Shown here one piece after another: positions 25,144-34,603 of a stretch of 64,000 nt of DNA (position 1 is the first letter of the stretch; the number at the start of each line of letters is the position of its first letter). Source of the stretch: Variovorax sp. PBS-H4 (GTDB lineage Bacteria; Pseudomonadota; Gammaproteobacteria; Burkholderiales; Burkholderiaceae_C); NCBI RefSeq assembly GCF_901827205.1, contig NZ_LR594675.1, positions 5,884,001 through 5,948,000 on the forward strand. The letters run 5' to 3'. The notes beneath the pieces were generated by a model, which was given only the letters and a program-made list of their open reading frames with translations, was not told the DNA's origin and ran no database searches. The position numbers and the translations under genes are program-made.

Positions 25144-26106
25144 CTAAGCCTGGAAATGATCGAAGGCCGCGAAGCGCTGTGAGACCGGCGCGCCCCTCGC
25201 GTCGACGATGCGCAGGCCCGGCGCCGCCTCGATGCGGCCGATGCGCGCGACCGGCGTGGCGCTCTGCCGCGCGGCCTCGAGCACGACAGCGGCAGCGGCG
25301 GCTGGCGCGGTGAAGAGCAGTTCGTAGTCGTCGCCGCCCGCAAGCGCGCAGTTGCGGCGCAGCGCGGGGTCCAGTGCGGCCGCGGCGGGGCTGCCGATCA
25401 GGGCGCAGGCGGCATCCGCGTCCACCGTCGCGCCCACGCCGCTGGCGGCCAGGATATGGCCGAGGTCGCCGACCAGCCCATCGCTCAGGTCGACGGCGGA
25501 ACTCGCGATGCCGCGCAGCGCCAGCCCCAGCGCCACGCGCGGCTCGGGCTGCTCCATGCGCCGGCGTGCCGCTTCGAGGGCCTCGGCCGGCAGTGCCAGC
25601 GTGCCGCGAAAGACTTCGAGCGCGAGGCGCGCATCGCCCAGTGTGCCGCTGACCCAGAGCTCGTCGCCAGGTTCGGCGCCGGAGCGCAGCAGCGCCGTCC
25701 CGGCCGGCACCTCGCCGAAGACGGTGATGCAGAGATTGAGTGGACCGCGCGTGGTGTCGCCGCCGACCAGCTCGCAGCCGTGCGCGTCGGCCAGCGCGAA
25801 CAGGCCGCGCGAAAACGCCGCGAGCCAGGCTTCATCCACGGCCGGCAGTGCCAGCGCGAGGGTGAAGGCCAGCGGCTTCGCGCCACAGGCCGCCAGGTCG
25901 CTCAGATTGACCGCGAGCGCCTTGTGGCCCAGCCGTGCCGGGTCCACGGTGGAGAGGAAATGCCGGCCCTCGACCAGCATGTCGGTGGACACCGCGAGCT
26001 GCATGCCGGGCGCGGGCGCGAGCAGCGCGCAGTCGTCGCCGACACCGAGCGGCGAACGCGCGGCCGGGCGCTTGAAGTACCTGTCGATGAGGTCGAACTC
26101 ACCCAT
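25144..26106 (-). CDS. thiL: Thiamine-monophosphate kinase
   Basis: A 320-residue enzyme that phosphorylates thiamine phosphate to thiamine diphosphate. It starts MGEFDLIDRYF, as E. coli ThiL does. It has GVGDDCALL, STDMLVEGRHF, HKALAVNLSDLAACGA, VGGDTTRG, DLSDGL and AGGDDYELLFT, the nucleotide and metal sites of the AIR synthase-like fold. AAGGTGG precedes this ATG well. An ATG five codons upstream overlaps the ybdK stop (ATGA) and is the alternative start. It is last in a coupled three-gene operon. Confidence 0.95.
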   Translation of the reverse strand: MGEFDLIDRYFKRPAARSPLGVGDDCALLAPAPGMQLAVSTDMLVEGRHFLSTVDPARLGHKALAVNLSDLAACGAKPLAFTLALALPAVDEAWLAAFSRGLFALADAHGCELVGGDTTRGPLNLCITVFGEVPAGTALLRSGAEPGDELWVSGTLGDARLALEVFRGTLALPAEALEAARRRMEQPEPRVALGLALRGIASSAVDLSDGLVGDLGHILAASGVGATVDADAACALIGSPAAAALDPALRRNCALAGGDDYELLFTAPAAAAAVVLEAARQSATPVARIGRIEAAPGLRIVDARGAPVSQRFAAFDHFQA

Positions 26107-26117
26107 CGTCGCCACCT

Positions 26118-27308
26118 TCATCCGTGCCGAAAGCGCAGGGCCGCCTGCCGCACCACTTCGGCCAGCAGCCGCTCCTTGGCCTGGCGCTCGCGCAGCCAGC
26201 GCGCGTCGTTGCGGTTGGCCTCCACGCTGGTGCGCAACTGGCCCAGGGCCTGGGTGGCGTCCAGTGCCTCGCTGTGCCATTCGAGCTGGGTCATCGTCAT
26301 GAGGATGTGGTCGCGCAGCGGCATGTGGCTGCCGGTGGCAGGGTCGACATAGAGCGCGTCCAGGCCGAATCGGCAGGCCTGGAAGCGGTTGTAGGTGTAG
26401 ACCAGGTAGTCGTCTTCGGTCGGCGTGAAGGGCTGCTCCTGCAGGAACCAGGCAGCCAGCGACTGCACGTAGCCGGCCAGCGCCGCGGCGCGCTCGACCG
26501 TGAGCGGGGTGTCGAAGACGCGGATCTCGATGGTGCCGAACTCGGGCTTGGGCCGGATGTCCCAATAGAAGTCTTTCATGCTGCGCACGACACCGGTCCG
26601 GGTCATGCGCTCGAAGTAGTTGCCGAACTCGCGCCAGCTGAGCGTGAAGGGCGCGCGGCCCGACAGGGGAAAGGCGAAGACCGAGTTGAGCCGCGCCGAG
26701 TCGAACTGGGTGTCCTGCCCCTGCACGAAGGGCGACGATGCCGACAGCGCGATGAAGTGCGGGATGTAGCGCGACATGCGGTGCAGCATCAGCAGGGCGC
26801 CGTCGGCATCGGGGCAGCCGATGTGCACATGCTGGCCGAAGATCGTGAACTGCTTGGACAGGTAGCCGTACAGCTCCGACAGCTCGCGAAAGCGCGGCTT
26901 GTCGTAGATGCGGCGCTCATGCCACTGCTGGAAAGCGTGCGTGCCGCCGCCGACCACCGCGATGTTGAGCTTGTCGGCGTTCCTCACCAGCGCGTCGCGA
27001 ATAGGCGTGAGCTGCGCCACCACGTCCTTGGCCGAATGGCAGATGTCGGTCGAGATCTCGATCATGCTCGAGGTCATCTCGGGCACCACGCTGCCGGGCA
27101 GCGGGGTCTGGGCCATCAGGCGCAGCATGTCCTCGGCATAGGGCGCGAGGTCGTAGTCGTGGGTGTTGACCAACTGGAGCTCCAGCTCGACGCCCAGCGA
27201 CAGCGCCACCGATTTGTTGAAGGGCTCCAGCGGCACCACGCGGCTCTCGGGGGAGCCGGGGAGCGGCGGCGTTCCATCGGGCGGCAGGCCGGTTTCGAAA
27301 ACACTCAT
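26118..27308 (-). CDS. ybdK: YbdK-family glutamate-cysteine-ligase-like carboxylate-amine ligase
   Basis: A 396-residue member of the GCS2 family. Motifs are LGVELELQLVN, VPEMTSSMIEISTDICHS, GGGTHAFQQW, FGQHVHIGCPD and RPKPEFGTIEIRVFDTPLT. YbdK of E. coli has weak glutamate-cysteine ligase activity; the physiological product is unclear. The gene is coupled by ATGA overlaps to the antiporter upstream and lies next to thiL downstream. Confidence 0.88.
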   Translation of the reverse strand: MSVFETGLPPDGTPPLPGSPESRVVPLEPFNKSVALSLGVELELQLVNTHDYDLAPYAEDMLRLMAQTPLPGSVVPEMTSSMIEISTDICHSAKDVVAQLTPIRDALVRNADKLNIAVVGGGTHAFQQWHERRIYDKPRFRELSELYGYLSKQFTIFGQHVHIGCPDADGALLMLHRMSRYIPHFIALSASSPFVQGQDTQFDSARLNSVFAFPLSGRAPFTLSWREFGNYFERMTRTGVVRSMKDFYWDIRPKPEFGTIEIRVFDTPLTVERAAALAGYVQSLAAWFLQEQPFTPTEDDYLVYTYNRFQACRFGLDALYVDPATGSHMPLRDHILMTMTQLEWHSEALDATQALGQLRTSVEANRNDARWLRERQAKERLLAEVVRQAALRFRHG

Positions 27309-28573
27309 CTCTGCGTGTCCTCTGTCACGCTGAAGGCCTCGGGCAGCCAGGGCCTGGAGCTTTCGCCGGCGCCGTGGATGGCGACGGTGGCGAGCACCGC
27401 ACCGAGCACCTCCATCAGCAGGATGGCCGGCAGCGCGATCTGCGTGATCATCGCGCCCAGCAGCGGCGAAGCGGTGACGAAGGCCGAGGTGATCAGGAGC
27501 GCGATGGACGACAGCGGCGACATGGCGCAGCCCACCCAAAGCGCCTGGCGCCAGCTTGCGCCGCTGCCCGGGTTGGCAATGGCCACGCCCGCAACCTTGG
27601 CGACGGTGCGCACGACGATCACGGCCAGCACCACGCTGGCGACCGGCAGGCTCCAGTCGGCCTGCGCCGCCACCACCGAGACCAGCACGAACATCAGCAT
27701 GGTGAGCAGCGAAGCGGCTGTGCCCAGCTGCCGCGGCCAGACCCAGGGTTTGGGATGCAGGGCCTTGAGCAGCACACCGCCGATCAGCGCGGCGAGAGGA
27801 GCCGAGCCGCCGAAGTGCGCGGCCAGCGCGGCACCGGCCGCGATGATCGCCAGCAGCAGGATGGAGGTGTTCTCGCTGGTGGGGCTCATCACGCGCAGCG
27901 CCGAGCGCAGCGACAACGCCATCAGCGCGCCCACCACGAACGACAGGCCCAGCACCACCGCCACGGGGTAGAGCTTCTGGAACAGGCCGAGCGGCGCGTG
28001 CTCGATCAGCCCGGCTTGCGCATAGCCCAGCGCCAGCGCATAGAAGGTGTTGAGCGTGGCCAGCGTCAGCGCGCGTTCGGTGACCGGGCCGGAGCCGCGG
28101 GTGTCCATCACCACCCGGCTGAGCACGGCCGGCGAGGCGACGATCGCCATCAGCGCGACCGGATTGGCCACCGGGTCGGGCACGTCCATCCAGTGCAGCG
28201 CCCAGAACACGCCGAGGTAGGTCAGCGTGGCTTCGAGCAGGCTCTGCACCAGCACCATCGGGTTGTGGCGGAACCAGCGCAGCGGCAGCCGGCCGCCGGC
28301 TTCGAACAGCACGATGGCAACGCCGAGTTCGAGCAGGAACAGGCTGATGCCCTGCAGCGGCCACATCGCGCCCTCGAAGCCCGCCAGGCCCACCACCGTG
28401 CCGACCACGGAGTAGCCGACCACCTTGGGCATGCCCGTGTAGCGCTGCACCAGGTGGCCGGCCGCGGCGGCCGCGGCCAGCAGCAGCGACCACAGCACCG
28501 TGGGCAGGCCGGCCGAGGGCCGCACCCAGTCGGACCAGAAACCCAGCAGGTCGTGGGGAATGAAAGAACTCAT
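27305..28573 (-). CDS. Cation:proton antiporter (CPA2/KefB type)
   Basis: A 422-residue inner-membrane protein with about 12 helices of the Na+/H+ exchanger fold. Recognisable segments are GMPKVVGYSVVGTVVGLAG, LFLLELGVAIVLFEAGGRL, and APLAALIGGVLLKAL. There is no C-terminal TrkA-N or USP domain, so regulation by nucleotides as in KefB/C is not expected. A ligase gene of the glutathione-synthesis superfamily follows with a four-base overlap, which recalls the glutathione gating of Kef but is only suggestive. Ion specificity is unknown. Confidence 0.85.
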   Translation of the reverse strand: MSSFIPHDLLGFWSDWVRPSAGLPTVLWSLLLAAAAAAGHLVQRYTGMPKVVGYSVVGTVVGLAGFEGAMWPLQGISLFLLELGVAIVLFEAGGRLPLRWFRHNPMVLVQSLLEATLTYLGVFWALHWMDVPDPVANPVALMAIVASPAVLSRVVMDTRGSGPVTERALTLATLNTFYALALGYAQAGLIEHAPLGLFQKLYPVAVVLGLSFVVGALMALSLRSALRVMSPTSENTSILLLAIIAAGAALAAHFGGSAPLAALIGGVLLKALHPKPWVWPRQLGTAASLLTMLMFVLVSVVAAQADWSLPVASVVLAVIVVRTVAKVAGVAIANPGSGASWRQALWVGCAMSPLSSIALLITSAFVTASPLLGAMITQIALPAILLMEVLGAVLATVAIHGAGESSRPWLPEAFSVTEDTQR

Positions 28574-28669
28574 CAGGCCAATCTGTTCAACAAAGGGCAA
28601 ACGCCGGACAGGCGCCGCGCCGCGAGCAGAGCGCACAAGGCGTTCGTGGCTCGAAGAAGAAGGTCGCGT

Positions 28670-29065
28670 TCAGTGCAGCACGCGCGAGACGGGCGGGCCG
28701 CCCGTATCGGCTTCGAGCACGAACACGGGAATCGCGATGTCGAAGCGCTCGCCGTGCTCGGTCACGAAGAAGTAGCTCCCATGCATGGTACCGCTGGGCG
28801 CCTCCAGCCGGCATCCGCTGGTATAGCGGAAGGACTGCCCGGGGGCCAGGAGCGGCTGCTGGCCGATCACGCCGAGGCCCTTGACCTCCTGCGTCTTTCC
28901 GGCCGCGTCGTTGATGAGCCAGTGCCGGGAGATCAGCTGCGCCGCCACGCGTCCCGCGTTGGTCATGGTGATCGTGTAGGCGAAGGTGTAGACCCGGTCT
29001 TCGGGCGAAGACTGGTCCGGCAGGTAGCGCGGGTCGACCTGGATGCTGATCGGTGGACTGGACAT
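28670..29065 (-). CDS. apaG: ApaG protein
   Basis: A 131-residue single-domain protein of the ApaG/DUF525 fibronectin-like fold. The signatures YTITMTNAG, LISRHWLINDAAGK, VKGLGVIGQQPLLAPGQSF and GTMHGSYFFV are all present. Its molecular role is not settled. It lies divergent from rpe by 50 bases, an arrangement often seen in Burkholderiales. Confidence 0.97.
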   Translation of the reverse strand: MSSPPISIQVDPRYLPDQSSPEDRVYTFAYTITMTNAGRVAAQLISRHWLINDAAGKTQEVKGLGVIGQQPLLAPGQSFRYTSGCRLEAPSGTMHGSYFFVTEHGERFDIAIPVFVLEADTGGPPVSRVLH

Positions 29066-29115
29066 CGGGGCAATGTTAACAATTGGATGAAGACGGCCTG
29101 CGACAATTCACGCCC

Positions 29116-29817
29116 ATGAGCAGCAGCCGCACCTTTCGCATCGCCCCTTCCATTCTCTCGGCCGACTTCGCGCGCCTCGGCGCCGAAGTGAACGATGTGA
29201 TCGCCGCCGGGGCGGACTGGATCCATTTCGATGTCATGGACAACCACTACGTGCCGAACCTCACCTTCGGCCCGATGGTTTGCCAGGCCCTCAAACCGCA
29301 CGCCAAGACCGCCGGCGGCACGCCGGTGCCGATCGACGTGCACCTGATGATCGAGCCGGTCGATGCGCTGGCCGCTGCCTTCGCTCAGGCCGGGGCCGAC
29401 TACATCAGCTTCCATCCCGATGCTTCGCCGCACATGCACCGCAGCATCCAGGCCATCAAGGCCGCCGGCTGCAAGGCCGGGCTGGTGTTCAACCCGGGCG
29501 CCGGGCTGGAGCCGCTGGACTGGGCCATCGACGACATCGACCTGATCCTGATCATGAGTGTGAATCCCGGCTTCGGGGGCCAGAGCTTCATCGATTCGGC
29601 GCTGCGCAAGATCGAGCTCGCGCGCAAGCGCATCGATGCCAGCGGGCGCGACATCCGCCTGGAGGTCGACGGCGGCATCAAGACCGACAACATCGCGCGC
29701 GTGGCCAGTGCCGGCGCGGACACCTTTGTCGCCGGCAGCGCGATCTTCAATGCAAAGAGCTACGCAGGCGTGATCGCCCAGATGCGTGCGCAACTCGAGG
29801 CCGAGCACCAGCCCTGA
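29116..29817 (+). CDS. rpe: Ribulose-phosphate 3-epimerase
   Basis: A 233-residue TIM barrel that interconverts ribulose 5-phosphate and xylulose 5-phosphate in the pentose phosphate and Calvin pathways. It has IAPSILSADFARLG, WIHFDVMDNHYVPNLTFGP, DVHLMIEP, ISFHPDAS, LIMSVNPGFGGQSFI and EVDGGI, including the metal ligands His and Asp. The start MSSSRTFRIAPS is typical. The aspartoacylase-like gene follows 10 bases downstream. Confidence 0.97.
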   Translation: MSSSRTFRIAPSILSADFARLGAEVNDVIAAGADWIHFDVMDNHYVPNLTFGPMVCQALKPHAKTAGGTPVPIDVHLMIEPVDALAAAFAQAGADYISFHPDASPHMHRSIQAIKAAGCKAGLVFNPGAGLEPLDWAIDDIDLILIMSVNPGFGGQSFIDSALRKIELARKRIDASGRDIRLEVDGGIKTDNIARVASAGADTFVAGSAIFNAKSYAGVIAQMRAQLEAEHQP

Positions 29818-29827
29818 GCCAACCCAG

Positions 29828-30820
29828 ATGAGCGAGCAGCAGCCGACCGCACCCGACCTTCTGCGAATCCACGAGTTCGCCTCCCTCGAGCCCGGACCGA
29901 GGCTGATCGTCCTGGGCGGCGTGCATGGCGACGAAACCTGTGGCACTGCAGGCATCGAGCGCACGCTCATCGAGCTCGACCGCGGCGCCCTGCAGCTTCT
30001 GCGTGGTCAGCTCACCCTGGTGCCCGTGGCCAATCCGATGGCACGCCGGCTGGGGCGGCGCGAAGGCGAGCGCAACCTCAACCGCCTGTTCAAGCCCACG
30101 CCTGCCGGCCAAGTCCCAGCAGATTACGAAGCCCGGATCACCGACCTGCTGTGCCCGCTGCTGGAGCGGCACGACGTGCTGCTGGACCTGCACTCCTTCC
30201 AGAGCGCGGGCGAGGCCTTCGCGATGATCGGCCCGCGCGACAACGCCGGCACGCTGGAGCCCTTCGCCCGCGCCTTTGAGGAAGGGCAGCTCGCACTTCA
30301 TTTGGGCACGCGGCGCGTGGTCGAGGGTTGGCTCGACATCTACGCGGCCGGCCTGGCGCAGCGCGCCGGCGGCAACGCGCCCGACGAGGCCGCTCTGGCC
30401 TTCGGCTGGGGCACCAACGAATACATGCGCACCCGCGGCGGCTACGGCGTCACGCTCGAATGCGGCCAGCACCAGGACCCCGCCGCGCCCGAGGTTGCGC
30501 ACCGCGCCATCCGTGCGGCACTCCGCCTGCTGGGCATGATCGCGGCCGATCCCCGTGCCGAGCCGCCGGCCGCGCCTGCGCTGCTGCGCTTGACGCGCGT
30601 GACGGACCGCGACAGCGAAGACGACCAGTTCGTGCGCGAATGGGCCACCTTCGACCCGGTGGCCAAGGGCGAGCCGATCGGCGTGCGCGCCGATGGCAGC
30701 GTGCTGGTAGCCGAACGCGATGGCTTCATCGTGTTCCCGAACTCGGCGGCGCTGCCCGGCACCGAGTGGTTCTACTTCGCCGTCGAGAGCGAGCGCGACC
30801 TGCGTCTGCGCGCCGCCTAA
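29828..30820 (+). CDS. Succinylglutamate desuccinylase/aspartoacylase-family protein
   Basis: A 330-residue zinc carboxypeptidase-like (M14) enzyme. The zinc motif GGVHGDETCGTAG supplies His and Glu, and LLDLHSFQSAGE supplies the third ligand. NPMARRLGRREGERNLNRLF is the typical substrate-binding Arg segment (quoted at 20 residues). The C-terminal 90 residues form a small beta domain. Family members remove acyl groups from amino acids or related amines. The substrate is not identifiable here. It is probably cotranscribed with rpe. Confidence 0.85.
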   Translation: MSEQQPTAPDLLRIHEFASLEPGPRLIVLGGVHGDETCGTAGIERTLIELDRGALQLLRGQLTLVPVANPMARRLGRREGERNLNRLFKPTPAGQVPADYEARITDLLCPLLERHDVLLDLHSFQSAGEAFAMIGPRDNAGTLEPFARAFEEGQLALHLGTRRVVEGWLDIYAAGLAQRAGGNAPDEAALAFGWGTNEYMRTRGGYGVTLECGQHQDPAAPEVAHRAIRAALRLLGMIAADPRAEPPAAPALLRLTRVTDRDSEDDQFVREWATFDPVAKGEPIGVRADGSVLVAERDGFIVFPNSAALPGTEWFYFAVESERDLRLRAA

Positions 30821-30915
30821 GGGTCGCGCCGACGCCGGGCCCTGACGCGGGGGCCCTCCGCGTTCCTACATTCGGGCCCGCGGCGGCGTCCTAAGTTCTG
30901 CTCCGGAGAATTGCC

Positions 30916-33498
30916 ATGCCCGTAGCCAAGACAAAGACCAAGACCAGGAGCGAGGCGCTGGCACCCTACCGCCGCAAGCGCGATTTCAAGACGACTCCGG
31001 AGCCCCACCAGGTGGGCCGCGTCGGCCCGGGCGGCCATGCCTTCGTGGTGCAGAAGCACCATGCCCGCCAGCTTCACTACGACTTCCGGCTCGAGCTCGA
31101 CGGCACGCTTAAAAGCTGGGCGGTGCCGAAGGGCCCCTGCCTCGATCCGTCGGTCAAGCGCATGGCGGTGCATGTCGAAGACCATCCGGTGTCGTACGCG
31201 GACTTCGAAGGCACCATCCCGCCACGCCAGTATGGCTCCGGCACGGTGATCGTCTGGGATCGCGGCGAGTGGGAGCCCGAGGGCGATGCCGCGCGCGGCC
31301 TGGCCGAAGGGAAGCTCAAGTTCGAGCTGCGCGGCGACAAGCTGCGCGGCCGCTGGACCCTGGTGCGCATGCGCGGCAAGGGGGAGAAGCAGGAGCCCTG
31401 GCTGTTGATCAAGGAGCAGGACGGGGAGGCACGCTTGCTCGCCGACTACGACATCGTCGATGCCGAACCCGACAGCGTGCTGAGCGGTCGCGATGTCGAT
31501 CACCCGCCGGCGGTGACCTATGGCCGGAACACCGCGCCCGCCCCCAAGGCGGAGCCCGTCCCGCAGCCCCAGCCCGCGCCTGCCCGCGCGCCGCGCAAGG
31601 CCGCGACACCGAAGCGCCGCACCGCTGCGCTGCCCAAGGAGCTCCAACCGGAGCTCGCCACGCTGGCATCCGCACCGCCTGCGGTGCCTGGCGACTGGCT
31701 CTACGAGCTCAAGTTCGACGGGTACCGCCTGCTGGCGCGCATCGAGGGCGACGAAGTCCGCTGCATCACGCGCAACGGCAACGACTGGACGTCGAAGCTC
31801 CCGACCTTGGCCAAGGCATTGGCGAAGCTGCCCACCCGATCGGCCTGGCTCGACGGCGAGATCGTGGTCGCCGGCAAGAATGGGGCGCCGGACTTCCAGG
31901 CGCTGCAGAACGCTTTCGATCACCGCGCGACGGCCGATATCGTGTATTGGCTCTTCGATGCGCCCTTTTTGGATGGAGAGGACCTGCGGGCGCTTCCCGT
32001 CGAAGAGCGCAGGGCGCGGCTCGCACGGATGCTGGGCACCAAGCCCCCCGCCGGCCTGCGGTTGTCCGAGGCCTTCGAAGCGTCGCCGGGCGAACTGCTC
32101 GCGTCGTCGGCAGAGCTGGGCTTCGAGGGGATCATCGCCAAGCGCAGGAACTCGCCGTACGTCTCGCGCCGGTCGCCGGACTGGATCAAGCTCAAGAACC
32201 AGCGGCGCCAGGAGTTCGTGATCGGCGGCTACACGGCGCCGCAGGGCTCGCGAACAGGCTTCGGCTCCCTGCTGCTGGGCGTGTACGGCGACCGGGGCCA
32301 GTTGCAGTACTGCGGCAACGTGGGCACCGGCTTCGACGCAGGCCGGCTGACGGACATCAAGGCCCGGCTCGACACGTTGGCGAGCGACGCGTGTCCCTTC
32401 GAGAAGCGGCCCGCGGGCGTCAAGGCGCAATGGGTCGAGCCCCGGCTGGTGGCCGAGGTCGCCTTCGGCGAATGGACCCGCGACGGCCGGGTGCGCCAGG
32501 CCGTGTTCCAGGGACTGCGCATCGACAAGCCGGCGTCGCAGATCCGGCGCGAACTGGCGCAGGCACCGGCTGCCCAACCTTCCGACCATGAAGCGAGCCC
32601 ATCGATGAAGGCATTGCACATCACCCACGCCGAACGCGTGATCGACCAGGCCAGCGGCGTCACCAAGGGCGAACTGGTCGCCTTCTACGACCAGGTGGGG
32701 CCGCTGATGGTCCCGCACCTGAAGGGCCGCCCGGTCGCGCTGGTGCGCGCGCCGGAAGGCGTGGGCGGCGAGCTCTTCTTCCAGAAGCATGCAAACAGAA
32801 ACGAGATGGCGGGCGTGAAGCTGCTGGACCCGGCGCTCGACCCCGACCACGACCCGTTGCTGCAGATCGACAGCGTGCAAGGCCTGCTCTCCGCCGCCCA
32901 GATGAACGTGCTGGAGCTGCACACCTGGAACGCCACTTCCAACGCGATCGACCGGCCCGATCGCATCACACTGGACCTCGACCCCGGCGAAGGGATCGAA
33001 TGGGCCACGATGCAGGAGGCGACCCTGCTGGTGCGCACCCTGCTCGACGAACTGGGGCTGCCTTCATTCCTGAAGACCAGCGGCGGCAAGGGCATGCACG
33101 TGGTGGTGCCGATAAGGCGGCACTACGGCTGGGACGCGGTCAAGGGCTTCGCGCAGGCGCTCGTGATCCACCTGGCCGAGACCATTCCCGATCGATTCGT
33201 CGCCAAGAGCGGGCCGCGCAACCGGGTGGGCAAGATCTTCGTCGACTACCTGCGCAACGGCTTCGGCGCGACCACGGTGAGCGCATGGTCGGCGCGTTCG
33301 CGGCCTGGGCTGGGGGTTTCGGTGCCGGTCGAATGGGACGAGCTGCCGATGCTCCAAAGTGCCGCGCACTGGACTGTGCGCACCATCGGCGAGCGCGTGT
33401 CGGTCGGCAACAAGCCCTGGGCGGCCATGGAGAAAAGCCGCAAGGGCCTCGCGTCGGCGATGAAGCGCCTGGGCTATGCGCCCCCCGACGCGCCCTGA
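30916..33498 (+). CDS. ligD: ATP-dependent DNA ligase LigD (non-homologous end joining)
   Basis: An 860-residue three-domain repair enzyme in the Pseudomonas order. The 3'-phosphoesterase lies at about 30-190 (HHARQLHYDFRLELDG, AVPKGPCLDPS, EDHPVSYADFEG). The ATP-dependent ligase lies at about 225-540, with the adenylated Lys266 in YELKFDGYR and EGIIAKRR. The primase-like polymerase lies at about 560-855 (LDLDPGEG with the metal Asp pair, KTSGGKGMHVVVP). An Ala/Pro-rich linker separates the first two. LigD works with Ku to rejoin double-strand breaks; no ku gene is in this window. It ends three bases from a convergent gene. Confidence 0.96.
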   Translation: MPVAKTKTKTRSEALAPYRRKRDFKTTPEPHQVGRVGPGGHAFVVQKHHARQLHYDFRLELDGTLKSWAVPKGPCLDPSVKRMAVHVEDHPVSYADFEGTIPPRQYGSGTVIVWDRGEWEPEGDAARGLAEGKLKFELRGDKLRGRWTLVRMRGKGEKQEPWLLIKEQDGEARLLADYDIVDAEPDSVLSGRDVDHPPAVTYGRNTAPAPKAEPVPQPQPAPARAPRKAATPKRRTAALPKELQPELATLASAPPAVPGDWLYELKFDGYRLLARIEGDEVRCITRNGNDWTSKLPTLAKALAKLPTRSAWLDGEIVVAGKNGAPDFQALQNAFDHRATADIVYWLFDAPFLDGEDLRALPVEERRARLARMLGTKPPAGLRLSEAFEASPGELLASSAELGFEGIIAKRRNSPYVSRRSPDWIKLKNQRRQEFVIGGYTAPQGSRTGFGSLLLGVYGDRGQLQYCGNVGTGFDAGRLTDIKARLDTLASDACPFEKRPAGVKAQWVEPRLVAEVAFGEWTRDGRVRQAVFQGLRIDKPASQIRRELAQAPAAQPSDHEASPSMKALHITHAERVIDQASGVTKGELVAFYDQVGPLMVPHLKGRPVALVRAPEGVGGELFFQKHANRNEMAGVKLLDPALDPDHDPLLQIDSVQGLLSAAQMNVLELHTWNATSNAIDRPDRITLDLDPGEGIEWATMQEATLLVRTLLDELGLPSFLKTSGGKGMHVVVPIRRHYGWDAVKGFAQALVIHLAETIPDRFVAKSGPRNRVGKIFVDYLRNGFGATTVSAWSARSRPGLGVSVPVEWDELPMLQSAAHWTVRTIGERVSVGNKPWAAMEKSRKGLASAMKRLGYAPPDAP

Positions 33499-33501
33499 CC
33501 G

Positions 33502-34320
33502 TCAGCCGACCACTTCCTCGGTCACCACCTCGAAGCGCTCGAGCGTGTGATTGCCGAACACCATGGTGATCGGCACGTCGGCAGCATCGCGGCCGTGCGC
33601 AATCATGATGCGGCCGATGCGCGGCGTGTTGTGCCTCGCATCGAAGGTCCACCAGCGGTCGCCGAGGTAGACCTCGAACCAGGCACTGAAATCCATGGGG
33701 TATGGCACCGGCGGGATGCCGATGTCGCCGAGGTAGCCGGTCACGTAGCGGGCGGGCACGTTCATGCAGCGGCACAGCGTGATCGCGAGATGGGTGAAGT
33801 CGCGGCACACGCCCACACGCTCGCGCCAAGCCTCCAGTGCGGTTCGCGTAGGGCGGGCGCTTCCATAGTCGAAGACCAGGTGCTGGTGCACGTAGTCGCA
33901 GATCGCCTGCACCAGCGTCCAGCCCTTGGGCACCTGGCCGAAGGTGCTCCAGGCGAAGGCCAGCAGCTCGCCGTCGACTTCGCAGTAGCGGCTCGGCAGC
34001 AGGAAGCGCAGGGTTTCCACCGGCAGCTGGTCAGGCGTGTGTTCGACCGCGCCGAGGTTGACCGGGTCGGGCCAGCCCGTGTCGAAGACCTGTGCCTCGT
34101 TGCGCAGGCGCACCCGCGTGACGCCCGAGGGCACGCGGACCCGTGCGCAATGGTTGTCGAAGACGTCGCGGTAGAAGTCGGTCGCGAGCGGCGGACTGAG
34201 GGTGATGCTCTCGCTGCCGACGATGTCGCCGGCACGCAAGGGATGCACCTGCAGCATGTAGATCAGCGCGGTCGGCGCGCTCACGCCGAGTTCGATGTCG
34301 TAGCCGATTCGGATGAGCAT
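33502..34320 (-). CDS. Transglutaminase-like protein
   Basis: A 272-residue soluble protein. The N-terminal half is the beta domain common to this bacterial family. The transglutaminase-like core at about 140-245 has the nucleophile Cys in RVGVCRDFTHLAI and the Asp in WWTFDARHN. Between them, the segment where many relatives have DFHAWFE reads DFSAWFEVYLGDRWW, with Ser where the catalytic His is often seen. Members are probably peptidases rather than cross-linkers. Neighbours do not hint at a substrate. Confidence 0.82.
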   Translation of the reverse strand: MLIRIGYDIELGVSAPTALIYMLQVHPLRAGDIVGSESITLSPPLATDFYRDVFDNHCARVRVPSGVTRVRLRNEAQVFDTGWPDPVNLGAVEHTPDQLPVETLRFLLPSRYCEVDGELLAFAWSTFGQVPKGWTLVQAICDYVHQHLVFDYGSARPTRTALEAWRERVGVCRDFTHLAITLCRCMNVPARYVTGYLGDIGIPPVPYPMDFSAWFEVYLGDRWWTFDARHNTPRIGRIMIAHGRDAADVPITMVFGNHTLERFEVVTEEVVG

Positions 34321-34603
34321 GGGCGGTGAAGTTCGCGAAAAGGAAGAGGCAGGAAGGGTCGGTGGAGCATCCTAAGCGGCGATGCAAGATTCGTGCGGGG
34401 CTTGCAGCGCGATTGCACGTAGGCCGGACTTCGAACCCGTCAGTTCGGTCCTACCGCAAGCCGCTGAGGCCTCCCACAGACGCCGGTGCGCGGCCACTAC
34501 GGGCGTTTTTGCCTGCGCGGCCTAAGCTGCGTCATCGCACACGGCTGCATGTCGGCCGTGCCCCCACGCACCCGCATCCCCACCGACGACCCGGAGCGAA
34601 ATC

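Noticed and set aside
30817..32922. 701-codon open frame antisense to ligD
   Set aside because: Shadow of ligD; no motif and no ribosome binding site.
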